From Alphaproteobacteria bacterium (GTDB taxonomy: Bacteria; Pseudomonadota; Alphaproteobacteria; Rhizobiales; Hyphomicrobiaceae), in the NCBI GenBank assembly GCA_022600345.1, contig JAHZKP010000063.1:1-34635 (forward strand): a stretch of 34,635 nt of DNA, in the 5' to 3' direction. Below are positions 7,326-16,164 of the stretch, piece after piece. Position numbers and translations under genes: made by a program. The notes beneath the pieces were generated by a model. That model did not search any database and was not told the DNA's origin. It saw nothing but the letters and a program-made list of their open reading frames with translations. Numbering within the stretch: the stretch's first letter is position 1; the number at the start of each line of letters is the position of its first letter.

Positions 7326-8780
7326 ATGAATGTCTCTTTTTTCCAAGAGTTGCTGACAACGGTGGCCGACCGGGGGCGGGCGCTGTTGCCCAAATCGCTG
7401 TTTCCCGAAGAGCCGGAACGGGGCATGCAGGTCCTCGTCGATGCGCTGGTGTCGGGGCGCGGTGAGGCATCCGGTGTGGCATTGGCCCAGCAGATCCTCA
7501 ATCACTACAAGATCCTGGGGCCGAAGGAACGCCGCGCGTATTTCCGGTATCTGGCGGCGGCGCCTGTTTTGAACCCGGACCGGGATGCTGTGCTCGATGC
7601 TGCGGCTGCCTATTCGCTGGACCCCAGCAGCGAGGCTTTATCCCGCTTGCAGGCGGCGGTTGAAAGTCCAAGGCAGGAGTTTTTCAGGCGGCTCAATCTG
7701 GCGCCTTGTGCGACAGCGGAAATCGTCGCTATGCGTCGCGATCTGGTGGCCATGCCCAAAGACGACCCGGGCCTGGCGCTGGTCGACAGCGATTTGAAGC
7801 ACTTGCTTTATTCCTGGTTCAACCGGGGTTTTCTGGTTTTGCAGCGGATCGATTGGCAAACGTCGGCGGCGGTTCTGGAAAAGATTATCGCCTATGAAGC
7901 GGTGCACGAAATCAAGGGCTGGGAAGACCTGCGGCGGCGCCTCGATCCATCCGACCGACGCTGTTTCGCTTTCTTTCATCCATCCCTGGTCGACGACCCG
8001 CTGATCTTTGTGGAAGTTGCACTGGGTGACGAAATTTCAGATTCCATTGCGCCCGTATTGGATGAAGAGCGAAAAGAAAAGCCGCTCAGTGCTCCGACGA
8101 CGGCGGTGTTTTATTCCATCTCGAATTGTCAGGATGGGCTGCAGGGAATTTCGTTTGGTAATTTCCTGATCAAGCAGGTGGTCGAGGAATTGGCCAAGGA
8201 GCTGCCCAGCCTGAAAACGTTCGTGACGCTTTCGCCAGTGCCCAGATTTGCAGACTGGTTGGACCAGACATTGGCGGATGATCCCGAAGGGTTGATTTCG
8301 GCGGAAGACCGCCAGGTTCTGAAGGTCCTCAAGCAGCCTGACTGGCTGGATCGTCATGGCCAGGACGAGTCCTTGAAGGCGACGGTGCTGGCATTGGCGG
8401 CACACTATTTTATGCGAGCGAAAACGCCGCGCAATAAACCTGTCGATCCGGTGGCGCGGTTCCATCTGGGAAATGGGGCCCGGCTGGAGCGCATCAACTG
8501 GTTGGGAGATCGCTCTGAAAAGGGATTGCGGGAAGCCTATGGGTTGATGGTCAACTATCGCTACGAGTTGAAGGACATCGAGAAGAACCACGAGGCCTAT
8601 GCCAACGAGGGTATGATTGCCGTGTCCCGGGCGGCGCGGGGGCATTTGCGGGCCGACAAGTCGAAGGGCGCGGGCGAGAGTGGGGGATCTGTCTTGTTGC
8701 TTCCAAACGTGGTCAGATCGTCGATTGCCGGCGGCGAGAAAACCCCAAGGAAGGTCGACGTCAGCGAAGAGGATCGTTGA
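7326..8780 (+). CDS. Malonyl-CoA decarboxylase
   Basis: Converts malonyl-CoA to acetyl-CoA and CO2; in alphaproteobacteria this is the MatA/MCD enzyme of malonate use and of malonyl-CoA balance. The 484-residue length fits the family. The N-terminal helical oligomerisation domain spans about residues 1-170 and the GNAT-like catalytic domain the remainder. YSISNCQDGLQGISFGNF (about 263-280) and PVDPVARFHLGNGARLERI (about 372-390) contain the Ser and His (His380) of the catalytic pair described for MCDs. NWLGD and the EKNHEAYAN segment near 419 are also typical. Start ATG 7326 has an ACGAGG site upstream; the open frame extends to 7029 but that part is the divergent promoter region. No malonyl-CoA synthetase or malonate transporter is adjacent. 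Confidence 0.93.
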   Translation: MNVSFFQELLTTVADRGRALLPKSLFPEEPERGMQVLVDALVSGRGEASGVALAQQILNHYKILGPKERRAYFRYLAAAPVLNPDRDAVLDAAAAYSLDPSSEALSRLQAAVESPRQEFFRRLNLAPCATAEIVAMRRDLVAMPKDDPGLALVDSDLKHLLYSWFNRGFLVLQRIDWQTSAAVLEKIIAYEAVHEIKGWEDLRRRLDPSDRRCFAFFHPSLVDDPLIFVEVALGDEISDSIAPVLDEERKEKPLSAPTTAVFYSISNCQDGLQGISFGNFLIKQVVEELAKELPSLKTFVTLSPVPRFADWLDQTLADDPEGLISAEDRQVLKVLKQPDWLDRHGQDESLKATVLALAAHYFMRAKTPRNKPVDPVARFHLGNGARLERINWLGDRSEKGLREAYGLMVNYRYELKDIEKNHEAYANEGMIAVSRAARGHLRADKSKGAGESGGSVLLLPNVVRSSIAGGEKTPRKVDVSEEDR

Positions 8781-8858
8781 ATGTGGCGTCTGCCTGCGGG
8801 GCATGCCTGCTGATTTGTGCCCGCCGACTTGCCAGCTTCAAGCGACCATGCACTATGG

Positions 8859-8883
8859 CCGCAGGAGCCCCCGGGGCCTGCGG
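8859..8883. other. GC-rich hairpin after malonyl-CoA decarboxylase
   Basis: CCGCAGG and CCTGCGG form perfect 7-base arms around an 11-base C/G-rich centre that can extend the stem. There is no T-run after it, so it is at best an incomplete intrinsic terminator between this gene and the metallopeptidase gene. Confidence 0.35.
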
Positions 8884-8943
8884 ACTTGTCTAGCAGGCTG
8901 AGTGTCTTGAGGGTGAGGGCGGAGTATTACGGAGTGAAGCGTC

Positions 8944-9960
8944 ATGCGTTATGACGACCAGGATCGGCGCAGTTCGAATGTTGAAGACCGGCGTTCGCAG
9001 CGTCGGCGTGGGTTCAGTTTTCCCGGCATGGGACGGTCTCGTGGCGGTCGCGGCATGCGGATACCCATCGGGGGCAAGGGTGGTTTTTCGCTGACGACGC
9101 TGTTGATCCTGGGGGCGGTGATGCTGTTCTTTGGCATCAATCCGTTGCACATTCTGACCGGTGGTGGCGGCAGCGTTGCCCCCAGATCCAGCTTCGAGAT
9201 TCCCCAGTTACCAAAGATGGAGCAGGCTGGACGGCGCTCGGGCGGCTCAGGGCTCGATATTCCCGGGCTTCCCGGTGGTGGAAGCGCGTCTGGCAAGGCT
9301 GGCAACGACGATGAAATGAAAATCTTCATCTCGCGCGTTCTGGCCGATACCGAGGATGTCTGGAACCGCGTGTTCAAGTCGTTTGGCAAGAATTATCGCG
9401 AGCCCAGCCTGGTGTTATTCAGGGAATCGACATCGACAGGATGCGGGCTGGGACAAGCGGCGATGGGGCCGTTTTATTGTCCGCTGGATGAAAAAATCTA
9501 CATCGACCTGGTTTTCTACGAACAGCTCAAGCAGAAATTCCGGGCGCCGGGAGACTTTGCGCAGGCCTATGTCATCGCACATGAAGTCGGCCATCATATC
9601 CAGAAGATTTTAGGGATCGCCGATAAGGTTCAGCAGGCGAAAGCGCGTCGCAGCAAGAAAGAAGCCAACCGGATTCAGGTTCGCATGGAGTTGCAGGCCG
9701 ATTGTCTGGCGGGCGTGTGGGCGCACCTGAATGAGCAGCTTAACAAGCGGCTGGAGCCGGGAGACATTGATGAGGGGCTGAATGCTGCCAAACAGATCGG
9801 CGACGATATGATCCAGCGGCGCCAGCAGGGCTATGTGGTGCCCGATGCGTTTACGCATGGAACGGCGGCGCAGCGCCAGCGGTGGTTCAAGGCAGGCTTC
9901 AGGGAAGGACGCATCCAGGCGTGCCAACCTGCTTTCGAGTTGCCCTACGACAGGCTTTGA
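8944..9960 (+). CDS. ypfJ: YpfJ-type neutral zinc metallopeptidase, membrane anchored
   Basis: A 338-residue protein of the putative neutral zinc metallopeptidase family (YpfJ/KPN_02809). The N-terminus is very basic and Arg-rich (residues 1-46), followed by a single membrane segment (about 47-66, SLTTLLILGAVMLFFGI), a Gly/Pro-rich linker, and the catalytic domain from about 125. The zinc motif HEVGHH is at 213-218. ELQADCLAGVW near 248-258 supplies the third ligand region (Glu/Asp), and Cys residues at about 167 and 179 are typical. Orientation with the catalytic domain outside the cytoplasm is expected for the family. The natural substrate is unknown. It is monocistronic between a hairpin and a convergent SPOR gene. 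Confidence 0.9.
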   Translation: MRYDDQDRRSSNVEDRRSQRRRGFSFPGMGRSRGGRGMRIPIGGKGGFSLTTLLILGAVMLFFGINPLHILTGGGGSVAPRSSFEIPQLPKMEQAGRRSGGSGLDIPGLPGGGSASGKAGNDDEMKIFISRVLADTEDVWNRVFKSFGKNYREPSLVLFRESTSTGCGLGQAAMGPFYCPLDEKIYIDLVFYEQLKQKFRAPGDFAQAYVIAHEVGHHIQKILGIADKVQQAKARRSKKEANRIQVRMELQADCLAGVWAHLNEQLNKRLEPGDIDEGLNAAKQIGDDMIQRRQQGYVVPDAFTHGTAAQRQRWFKAGFREGRIQACQPAFELPYDRL

Positions 9961-10017
9961 ATTCCGCTCGTTTCGGTGTTTTGCGGGCGCGATTGTTAGG
10001 TCAAGGCAATAGCCTTC

Positions 10018-11049
10018 CTACAACGCGTTGCCGCGAAAGTTTGTTGTGCGGCAGGTCATGCCCTCGCTTTCAAGGACACCGCAAACGCGGGCGACATCGT
10101 TGGCTGAAATCACCGGCCCTGCGAGAAGCGAGAATTTTCTCTCAGGCGACTGAGGGTTGGGCTTGATGATGTAACGCGGTGACAGGTCTAAGAGTGCTGC
10201 GGCGTGGCGCTCCTGGAGAATGCTCCAGGTGAGGCGAAGCGATTCCACCGATGAGCCGGTGGCGAGCAGAATTGCCAAACCGGAAGGGGCTGGTGCAGCC
10301 GCCGGCGTTGGTTTGACAACGGCAGGGCCGAATGTGATCGGCGCGGAAGGTGCGGCTGGCGTTCTGGCGGCGGCTTGCTTTAAGGGTGGCGGTTTTCTCA
10401 AGGTTGCCGGTTTCACGGCGGGTTTCAGCGCCATGCGGGTTACCACAGGTGGAGCCGGAGCGCGCTCGGGCGGCGGCGGCACCGAAATGCTGCCCGTGAC
10501 GATGCGAGAGGTGGCGCTGCTGTCTGGTGATGGTTGAGCGGCTGGTTGCTTTGTGGCCAGGATCTGCTGGGTGGTTACGTATTTGGTGTTGATCCGGGCC
10601 TGCGGTTCGGCATTGGAAAATGTCGGCTGGCCGCCAGATGTGGGGGTGTTGCGAGACGCCGTGCGCAGTGACAAGTCGCTTGGCAGTTGTCCTGGCGCAG
10701 TGGCGGGATCGGATGTCGGTTGGGGCCGGGTTGCCTGATTGGTGCCGGCCGGCGTCTGCTTGCGTGGGGCCGCGGTGGTCGCAACTGTCGGCGGGACGGA
10801 CTTTTTGGCCGCCTGGACCACTGGAAGGGATTGGGGAGCGTTGATGTTGACGGGCTGATTGACGGCGTAGCTCAGATAGACGAGCGAGGCGATGCCGGCC
10901 ACGGCCCAGCCGCCAATATAACTTGCCGGTAATCCGACTGGGACGAGGGAAGCTTTTGCCATCGCGGTTTGTTTTGCGGCGGGCGTGGCGGCTGTCTGGG
11001 CGACAGGGCTGGCAGCCAACTGGGAAGCTTGTTGATTTGAACTCGTCAT
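10018..11049 (-). CDS. Membrane-anchored SPOR-like domain protein
   Basis: A 343-residue protein with a Ser/Ala/Gln-rich cytoplasmic N-terminus, one membrane helix at about 43-63 (SYIGGWAVAGIASLVYLSYAV), a long Pro/Ala/Thr-rich periplasmic linker (about 70-250), and a C-terminal domain of about 80 residues. The last domain (LRLTWSILQERH ... FSLLAGPVISANDVARVCGVL ... CRTT) has the beta-alpha-beta-beta layout of SPOR domains, which bind denuded glycan strands at division sites. The two Cys near the C-terminus match the SPOR domain of the protein encoded at 14914-16038. It lies just upstream of, and divergent from, glmU. The family is inferred from pattern, and the SPOR assignment is less certain than for the other gene. 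Confidence 0.65.
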   Translation of the reverse strand: MTSSNQQASQLAASPVAQTAATPAAKQTAMAKASLVPVGLPASYIGGWAVAGIASLVYLSYAVNQPVNINAPQSLPVVQAAKKSVPPTVATTAAPRKQTPAGTNQATRPQPTSDPATAPGQLPSDLSLRTASRNTPTSGGQPTFSNAEPQARINTKYVTTQQILATKQPAAQPSPDSSATSRIVTGSISVPPPPERAPAPPVVTRMALKPAVKPATLRKPPPLKQAAARTPAAPSAPITFGPAVVKPTPAAAPAPSGLAILLATGSSVESLRLTWSILQERHAAALLDLSPRYIIKPNPQSPERKFSLLAGPVISANDVARVCGVLESEGMTCRTTNFRGNAL

Positions 11050-11237
11050 TGTCGACGCACCTTGAGATCAACGAAATTGCAAAAGACTTAGACGCAGGCG
11101 TTTTCGGCGGTTGGCCGGAACTTTGCGCCATTGGGATCGCAACGCGCCTGAAATGAGAGAAAATGGAATGCAGGCGTACGGTTTGAATTCGTCAACTGAG
11201 TCGGGGCGGCGAATCAATCTACACGGCGAGCAAAACC

Positions 11238-11435
11238 GTGGAGGGCTTGTGGAAGGAGCTCGACAACGCTTATCGGCAGGCCGTTCGGCTTGGTAGCTGT
11301 AGCGGCTTGGCCACAATCGACGCGATGTCCCGAGATCAGTTCAGGCTGGTGGTGTCGTGGCCCTTTGCGCAGGTGCAGGAGGCGGCTATGCAGGGGTTCG
11401 ATCGAACCGGTTTTTTTAGCGGAGACGAAATATGA
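11238..11435 (+). CDS. Possible 65-residue protein coupled to glmU
   Basis: A GTG-started ORF (VEGLWKELDNAYRQ...) ends with a TGA that overlaps the glmU ATG (ATGA). Third codon positions are mostly G or C, as in neighbouring genes, and a GGCGAG lies upstream. I know no family for it. It may be a real small protein translated together with GlmU, or simply the glmU leader read in frame. The remaining gap 11050-11237 shows nothing else clear beyond the expected divergent promoters. Confidence 0.35.
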   Translation: MEGLWKELDNAYRQAVRLGSCSGLATIDAMSRDQFRLVVSWPFAQVQEAAMQGFDRTGFFSGDEI

Positions 11436-12808
11436 GCGACCGGCCACTGCTGATAGTTGTTCTTGCTGCCGGGAAGGGCACGCGGATGAAATCGGCGACC
11501 CCGAAGGTCCTGCATGCCGTTGCCGGGCGCTCGATGCTGGGGCACGTGATGGCGCTGGCGGGGGCATTGGCGGCCGTTCGTTGCGCTGTGGTGATCGGAC
11601 CGGGGATGGAGGAGGTTCGCGCCGAAGCGTTGGCGCAGGACCCGGATGCTCAGATTTTCGTCCAGGAAAACCAGCTTGGGACGGCGGATGCGGTGCTGGC
11701 AGCGCGCGAGGCGATTGCGGCTCACGATGGCGATGTGCTGATCCTATATGCCGACACGCCATTGACCAGAAAGCCGTCGCTGGAAGCGATGCTGGATGTG
11801 TTGAAGGCGGGGGCAGGTGTTGCGGTTTTGGGCTTTGAGGCCGACGACCCGACCGGCTACGGGCGGCTTTTGACCGATGGCCAGGGGGGACTCGTTGCCA
11901 TTCGCGAGCAGAAGGACGCGACACCTGCGGAACTTGAAGTACGGCTGTGCAACTCGGGTGTCATGGGGTTCAGGGTCGGCAATCTGGTTTCGCTGCTCGA
12001 GCGGATCGGCAACGATAACGCCAAGGGGGAATACTACCTGACCGATGCCGTCGAGGTTGCCAGGGGCGATGGTTTGACGGGGGCGGTCGTGACCTGTGAT
12101 GAAGAAGAGGTGCTGGGGGTCAATTCGCCGGACCAATTGGCGGTTGCCGAGGGGATCTGGCAGCGTCGGGCGCGACTGGAAGCCATGGCCGGCGGTGTGA
12201 CCATGATCGCGCCCGAAACGGTCTGGCTGGCTTTCGATACGCAACTGGGCCGCGATGTCCTGTTGGAGCCCAATGTCTTCTTTGGGCCTGGCGTGGTTGT
12301 TGAAGACAACGTGGAGATCCGGGCCAATTGCCATCTTGTGGGCTGCGACCGTAAATCAAAGGCCGGCCTGAAGATCGCAAAAGGGGCGAAGATTGGTCCG
12401 TATGCCCGATTGCGCCCGGGATCGACGCTGGGCGAAAATGTGCATATCGGCAATTTCGTCGAGGTCAAGAATGCGCATATGGCCAGCGGCGCCAAGGCCA
12501 ACCATCTGACCTATGTGGGCGATGCCGATGTTGGAGAGGGCGCCAATATCGGGGCAGGCACGATTTTCTGTAATTACGACGGCTACAACAAGAACCGGTG
12601 CGATATTGGTGCTGGCGTATTTATAGGCTCCAATTCGGCCATCGTTGCGCCTGTCACAATCGGCGAAGGCGCTTATGTTGCAGCCGGCAGCACGATTACT
12701 CACGACGTCAAGGGGGACGCGCTGGCGATCGAGCGCGCTCAGCAGACTGAAAAGGCGCAGTGGGCGGTCAACTACCGCTTAAAGATGTCTGAAGCCAAAT
12801 CCAAGTGA
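11432..12808 (+). CDS. glmU: Bifunctional UDP-N-acetylglucosamine pyrophosphorylase / glucosamine-1-phosphate N-acetyltransferase
   Basis: GlmU makes UDP-GlcNAc in two steps: acetylation of glucosamine-1-phosphate by the C-terminal domain, then uridylylation by the N-terminal domain. The 458-residue protein has the nucleotidyltransferase signature LAAGKGTRMKS at 11-21, a QLGTADAV block, and a C-terminal left-handed beta-helix of hexapeptide repeats (about 255-440: IGPYARLRPG, IGNFVEVKN, ANIGAGTIFCNYDG). A GGAGA site lies 7 bases before the ATG. It is followed 141 bases later by glmS, so the two ends of the pathway are clustered; GlmM is not in the window. Confidence 0.97.
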   Translation: MSDRPLLIVVLAAGKGTRMKSATPKVLHAVAGRSMLGHVMALAGALAAVRCAVVIGPGMEEVRAEALAQDPDAQIFVQENQLGTADAVLAAREAIAAHDGDVLILYADTPLTRKPSLEAMLDVLKAGAGVAVLGFEADDPTGYGRLLTDGQGGLVAIREQKDATPAELEVRLCNSGVMGFRVGNLVSLLERIGNDNAKGEYYLTDAVEVARGDGLTGAVVTCDEEEVLGVNSPDQLAVAEGIWQRRARLEAMAGGVTMIAPETVWLAFDTQLGRDVLLEPNVFFGPGVVVEDNVEIRANCHLVGCDRKSKAGLKIAKGAKIGPYARLRPGSTLGENVHIGNFVEVKNAHMASGAKANHLTYVGDADVGEGANIGAGTIFCNYDGYNKNRCDIGAGVFIGSNSAIVAPVTIGEGAYVAAGSTITHDVKGDALAIERAQQTEKAQWAVNYRLKMSEAKSK

Positions 12809-12835
12809 ACGGCATGGGAATTGCTGAGCAAGTCT

Positions 12836-12920
12836 GCCGATCGGCCAACATTCGGTAAACGGACGTGATTTGGCCGAATCGCCCGGGCTCTGTAGGCCAA
12901 GGGTAATCGGTTGGCCGATT
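12836..12920. promoter_or_regulatory. Repeated TTGGCCGAT motif between glmU and glmS
   Basis: The motif TTGGCCGAW occurs three times in 85 bases: inverted at 12840-12848 (within GCCGATCGGCCAA), direct at 12870-12878, and direct at 12911-12919. The last lies in a perfect dyad AATCGG-TTGG-CCGATT (12905-12920). The last copy ends about 30 bases before the glmS start, so these look like operator sites or a leader structure controlling glmS. There is no sign of the glmS ribozyme fold known in Firmicutes. Confidence 0.4.
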
Positions 12921-12949
12921 TGATGCAGTGACGAGGACGAAGAGCGGAT

Positions 12950-14773
12950 ATGTGCGGTATCGTTGGAATTCTAGGGGTTAAGCCTGTTTCGCAGGACCTG
13001 ATCGACGCACTGCGGCGCCTGGAGTATCGCGGCTATGACTCGGCTGGCATTGCGACGGTGGAAAATGGTCATCTGGAACGCCGGCGGGCCGAAGGCAAGC
13101 TGAGAAATCTGGAAGCACTCGTTAACGATGAGCCTTTGAAAGGGCTGACAGGGATCGGCCATACGCGCTGGGCGACACACGGCAAGCCGACAGAATCGAA
13201 CGCACATCCGCACATGTCGGAGAAGGTCTCGGTCGTTCACAACGGGATTATCGAAAATTTCCGGGCGCTGCGCGCGGCCCTGACGGCCAAGGGGCACGTC
13301 TTTCACAGCGACACGGATACCGAGGCGGTGGTCCACCTGATTACAGAAGAATTGAAGGCGGCGAACGATGATCCGGTTGCAGCCGTTCGCGCGGCGCTGG
13401 GGCAGCTCGAGGGTGCGTTTGCGCTGGGGATCGTGTTTGCCGGACATGATGACTTGATGATTGCGGCGCGCAGCGGCAGTCCGCTTGTGATCGGTCATGG
13501 CGATGAGACGATGTACCTTGGTTCCGATGCAATCGCACTGGCCCCCTTCACCAGTGAGATCACCTATCTGGATGAAGGCGACATGGCTGTGTTGCGCCGT
13601 TCGGGCGCGGAGATCTACGACGTTTCCGGCGCGCGGGTGGAGCGTTTAGCGATCAAGTCGCAGGCCAGCTCATTCCTGGTCGACAAGGGCAATCACCGAC
13701 ATTTCATGGCCAAGGAGATCCATGAGCAACCCGAGGTGATCAGCCACACGCTGTCGCATTACATCGACATGGCCGAGGGGCGGGTCGATTATCCCGAGTT
13801 GGGGCTCGACCTTGCCGACCTGTCGCGGATCACGATTTCGGCGTGCGGAACGGCTTATTATGCCGGGCTGGTGGGCAAGTACTGGATTGAGCGCTATGCG
13901 CGCGTGCCCGTCGAGATCGATGTCGCTTCTGAATTGCGCTATCGCGAGGCGCCGTTGCCCAAGGACGGCTTGGCGCTGTTTATTTCGCAATCGGGAGAGA
14001 CGGCGGATACGCTGGCCGTCCTGCGCTACTGCAAATCCCAGGGGCAGCGCATTGCTTCAATCGTCAACGTGCGTACGTCGACGATCGCGCGGGAGTCGGA
14101 TGTCGTGTTGCCGACGCTGGCCGGGCCGGAAATCGGCGTTGCATCGACGAAAGCATTCACCTGCCAATTGGCGGCTCTGGCAGGACTGACGCTGCTGCTG
14201 GGCCGTGCGCGGGGGACGATATCACCGGAGCTGGAACAGGAACTGGTTCAAGGGCTTTTGGAAGTTCCGCGGCACATGACGGAAATCATGGCGGATGAAG
14301 CGCAATACGAGCGTTTGGCGCACGATTTATCGAAGGCGCGCGATGTTTTGTATTTGGGTCGCGGTATCAACTATCCGCTGGCGCTTGAAGGTGCGCTGAA
14401 GCTGAAGGAGATTTCCTACATACATGCGGAAGGTTATGCGGCCGGTGAATTGAAACACGGGCCGATTGCGCTGATCGATGAAAACGTGCCGGTGATTGTG
14501 GTGGCGCCCGAAGATGAGTTGCACGACAAGACGGTCTCCAACGTACAGGAGGTCGCAGCCCGGGGTGGGCAGATCATTCTGGTCTCGAATGGGGAGGAAG
14601 ACGCTGCGGGTTGCGACTTGATGGCCCACATCAAGGTGCCGGACGCCCATCCGTTTACCCACCCGCTGCTCTATGCGGTGCCAATCCAGCTAATCGCCTA
14701 TCATACGGCGGTTTTCATGGGTACCGATGTCGACCAGCCGCGCAATCTGGCAAAATCGGTGACAGTCGAATAA
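12950..14773 (+). CDS. glmS: Glutamine-fructose-6-phosphate aminotransferase (isomerizing)
   Basis: GlmS makes glucosamine-6-phosphate from fructose-6-phosphate and glutamine, the entry step to amino sugars for peptidoglycan and LPS. The 607-residue protein begins MCGIVGILG with the Cys nucleophile of the glutaminase domain at residue 2. GHTRWATHG and the NGIIENF block are present. Two SIS domains follow (about 285-425 and 455-600), with ISACGTAYYAG, SQSGETADTLA, EIGVASTKAF and the C-terminal LAKSVTVE typical of the family. Spacing to glmU is 141 bases, with repeated putative operator motifs. There is no sign of truncation. Confidence 0.98.
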   Translation: MCGIVGILGVKPVSQDLIDALRRLEYRGYDSAGIATVENGHLERRRAEGKLRNLEALVNDEPLKGLTGIGHTRWATHGKPTESNAHPHMSEKVSVVHNGIIENFRALRAALTAKGHVFHSDTDTEAVVHLITEELKAANDDPVAAVRAALGQLEGAFALGIVFAGHDDLMIAARSGSPLVIGHGDETMYLGSDAIALAPFTSEITYLDEGDMAVLRRSGAEIYDVSGARVERLAIKSQASSFLVDKGNHRHFMAKEIHEQPEVISHTLSHYIDMAEGRVDYPELGLDLADLSRITISACGTAYYAGLVGKYWIERYARVPVEIDVASELRYREAPLPKDGLALFISQSGETADTLAVLRYCKSQGQRIASIVNVRTSTIARESDVVLPTLAGPEIGVASTKAFTCQLAALAGLTLLLGRARGTISPELEQELVQGLLEVPRHMTEIMADEAQYERLAHDLSKARDVLYLGRGINYPLALEGALKLKEISYIHAEGYAAGELKHGPIALIDENVPVIVVAPEDELHDKTVSNVQEVAARGGQIILVSNGEEDAAGCDLMAHIKVPDAHPFTHPLLYAVPIQLIAYHTAVFMGTDVDQPRNLAKSVTVE

Positions 14774-14913
14774 GACTGATTTGCGCGATCGACTTCGACC
14801 GGGACGGGTTACTGCCGCATAATTTGCCGAATCTTCTTGCATTTACTACCCTTGGTGCAAAGGGCGGCTGCGGTTGCCCAATGTCTTTAGGATAATCTGG
14901 GAGTTGAACGGCG

Positions 14914-16038
14914 ATGGCGCGCGCGCTCGGGATGCATTTCTGCTTTTCATCCGCTTTAGTATCGGCGGTGATGATTGCGGCTCTGCCGGTGGTCGCTGCT
15001 TCTCCCGCGCTGGCCCAGAAGGCTGCCAAAGGCCAACGGGTCGACGGCCGCAAGGCGGTTATTGCGGGCATCAAGGCCTATGAGGCCGGGCGCAACGACA
15101 CTGCTATCTCAACCCTGACGAAGGCGATCGGGGCTGGGGGGCTATCTTCGACGGACCTGGCGAAGGCGCTCTATTATCGCGGAATGGCCAGTAGCCGTTC
15201 GGGTAAGTCCGCCCAGGCCATAGCAGATCTGACAAATGCCGTCTGGATGAAGGGGGGGCTGACGCCGGTCGAGCAGAAGAAGGCGCTTGAAACCCGGGCG
15301 AAGGCCTATGCGAAGGTGGGGATCAAGGATCCTGGGCCGCCAACAGCCAGCATCGGCAAACCGCTGCCGGCCACTTCGACGCCAAGTGTTGCCAAGGCTG
15401 CGCCCGCGAGGCCGGCTCAGAAGGTCGCAACGCTGGCTCCGGCTGCCGGGCCCAAGCCATCGGCTCCGACGCCGGGCGGCTTCCAAACGAGCGTCAATCA
15501 GGGGCCAGGCACGTCTACGCCGCCGCCTGCTACCAGTCAGAATTCGGGCGGGACGAGCAACCCGCTGTCGGGTGTCGGCAACTTCTTTTCCAACCTGTTT
15601 GGCGGTGGCGGATCGGCGCCGCAAGCCGCTTCTCCCTCGACGGCTTCGATTAACCCGGCGCCTGCGGGAAATACAACAGCGGTTTCTGCATGGTCGAGCC
15701 AGACGGCTGTGACCGGGGGCGGCAGCGTTGCGAACGTTACACCTAAGCCGGCGGCTCCAGCAAAGCGGCGTGGAACGGCGAAACCAGGCGGCCGGTACAA
15801 GCTGCAGGTGGCGGCAGTGCGCTCACGCGATGAAGCCGAGAGGCTAGCAGGCGCGTTGCGGCAGAAGCATGCGGGCCAAATCGGTTCGCGCGTGCCCGAT
15901 ATCAGCGAGAAAGTTTTCGGCAATATGGGGACCTTCTACCAGGTCAACGTGGGGCCATACGCCAAGACAAGCGAGACTGACAAGGTCTGCCGTGTGCTCA
16001 AGGCCGATGGGTTCGATTGTCTGGTGGTCAAGAAGTAG
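14914..16038 (+). CDS. Secreted TPR- and SPOR-domain protein
   Basis: A 374-residue protein with a signal peptide (about 1-35, ending SPALAQ), an N-terminal pair of TPR-like helices (about 45-135: AIKAYEAGRNDTAI-type and ALYYRGMASSRSGKSAQAI), a Pro/Ala/Gly/Ser-rich linker (about 140-290), and a C-terminal SPOR domain (about 292-374) with YKLQVAAVRSRDEAERLAGAL, GTFYQVNVGPY and two conserved Cys. SPOR domains bind peptidoglycan lacking stem peptides at the septum, so a role in division or cell-wall turnover is likely. GGGAG precedes the ATG at 14914; the ATG at 14932 is also possible. It follows glmS after 140 bases, next to the amino-sugar genes. Confidence 0.85.
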   Translation: MARALGMHFCFSSALVSAVMIAALPVVAASPALAQKAAKGQRVDGRKAVIAGIKAYEAGRNDTAISTLTKAIGAGGLSSTDLAKALYYRGMASSRSGKSAQAIADLTNAVWMKGGLTPVEQKKALETRAKAYAKVGIKDPGPPTASIGKPLPATSTPSVAKAAPARPAQKVATLAPAAGPKPSAPTPGGFQTSVNQGPGTSTPPPATSQNSGGTSNPLSGVGNFFSNLFGGGGSAPQAASPSTASINPAPAGNTTAVSAWSSQTAVTGGGSVANVTPKPAAPAKRRGTAKPGGRYKLQVAAVRSRDEAERLAGALRQKHAGQIGSRVPDISEKVFGNMGTFYQVNVGPYAKTSETDKVCRVLKADGFDCLVVKK

Positions 16039-16065
16039 CTGGCGAACTGCGTTTAACCCCGTATA

Positions 16066-16086
16066 GCGACTTCCAACGAAAGTCGC
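16066..16086. other. Hairpin after the TPR/SPOR gene
   Basis: GCGACTT and AAGTCGC form a perfect 7-base-pair stem with a 7-base loop. Outer CCCC (16057-16060) and GGGG (16087-16090) can extend it across an internal bulge. There is no T-run, so it may be a weak terminator or an mRNA 3'-end stabiliser before the DUF502 gene. Confidence 0.35.
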
Positions 16087-16164
16087 GGGGCCTTGGGGTT
16101 ATGGCGACTTGGCTGCTGTGTCACGATTGCCCGGCGTAATTCGCCAAGGTAGAGCAGGCGGCTG

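Noticed and set aside
12809-12949. glmS ribozyme/riboswitch
   Set aside because: No glmS ribozyme core pattern is seen, and that element is known from Gram-positive bacteria. The repeated motifs are better read as operator-like.
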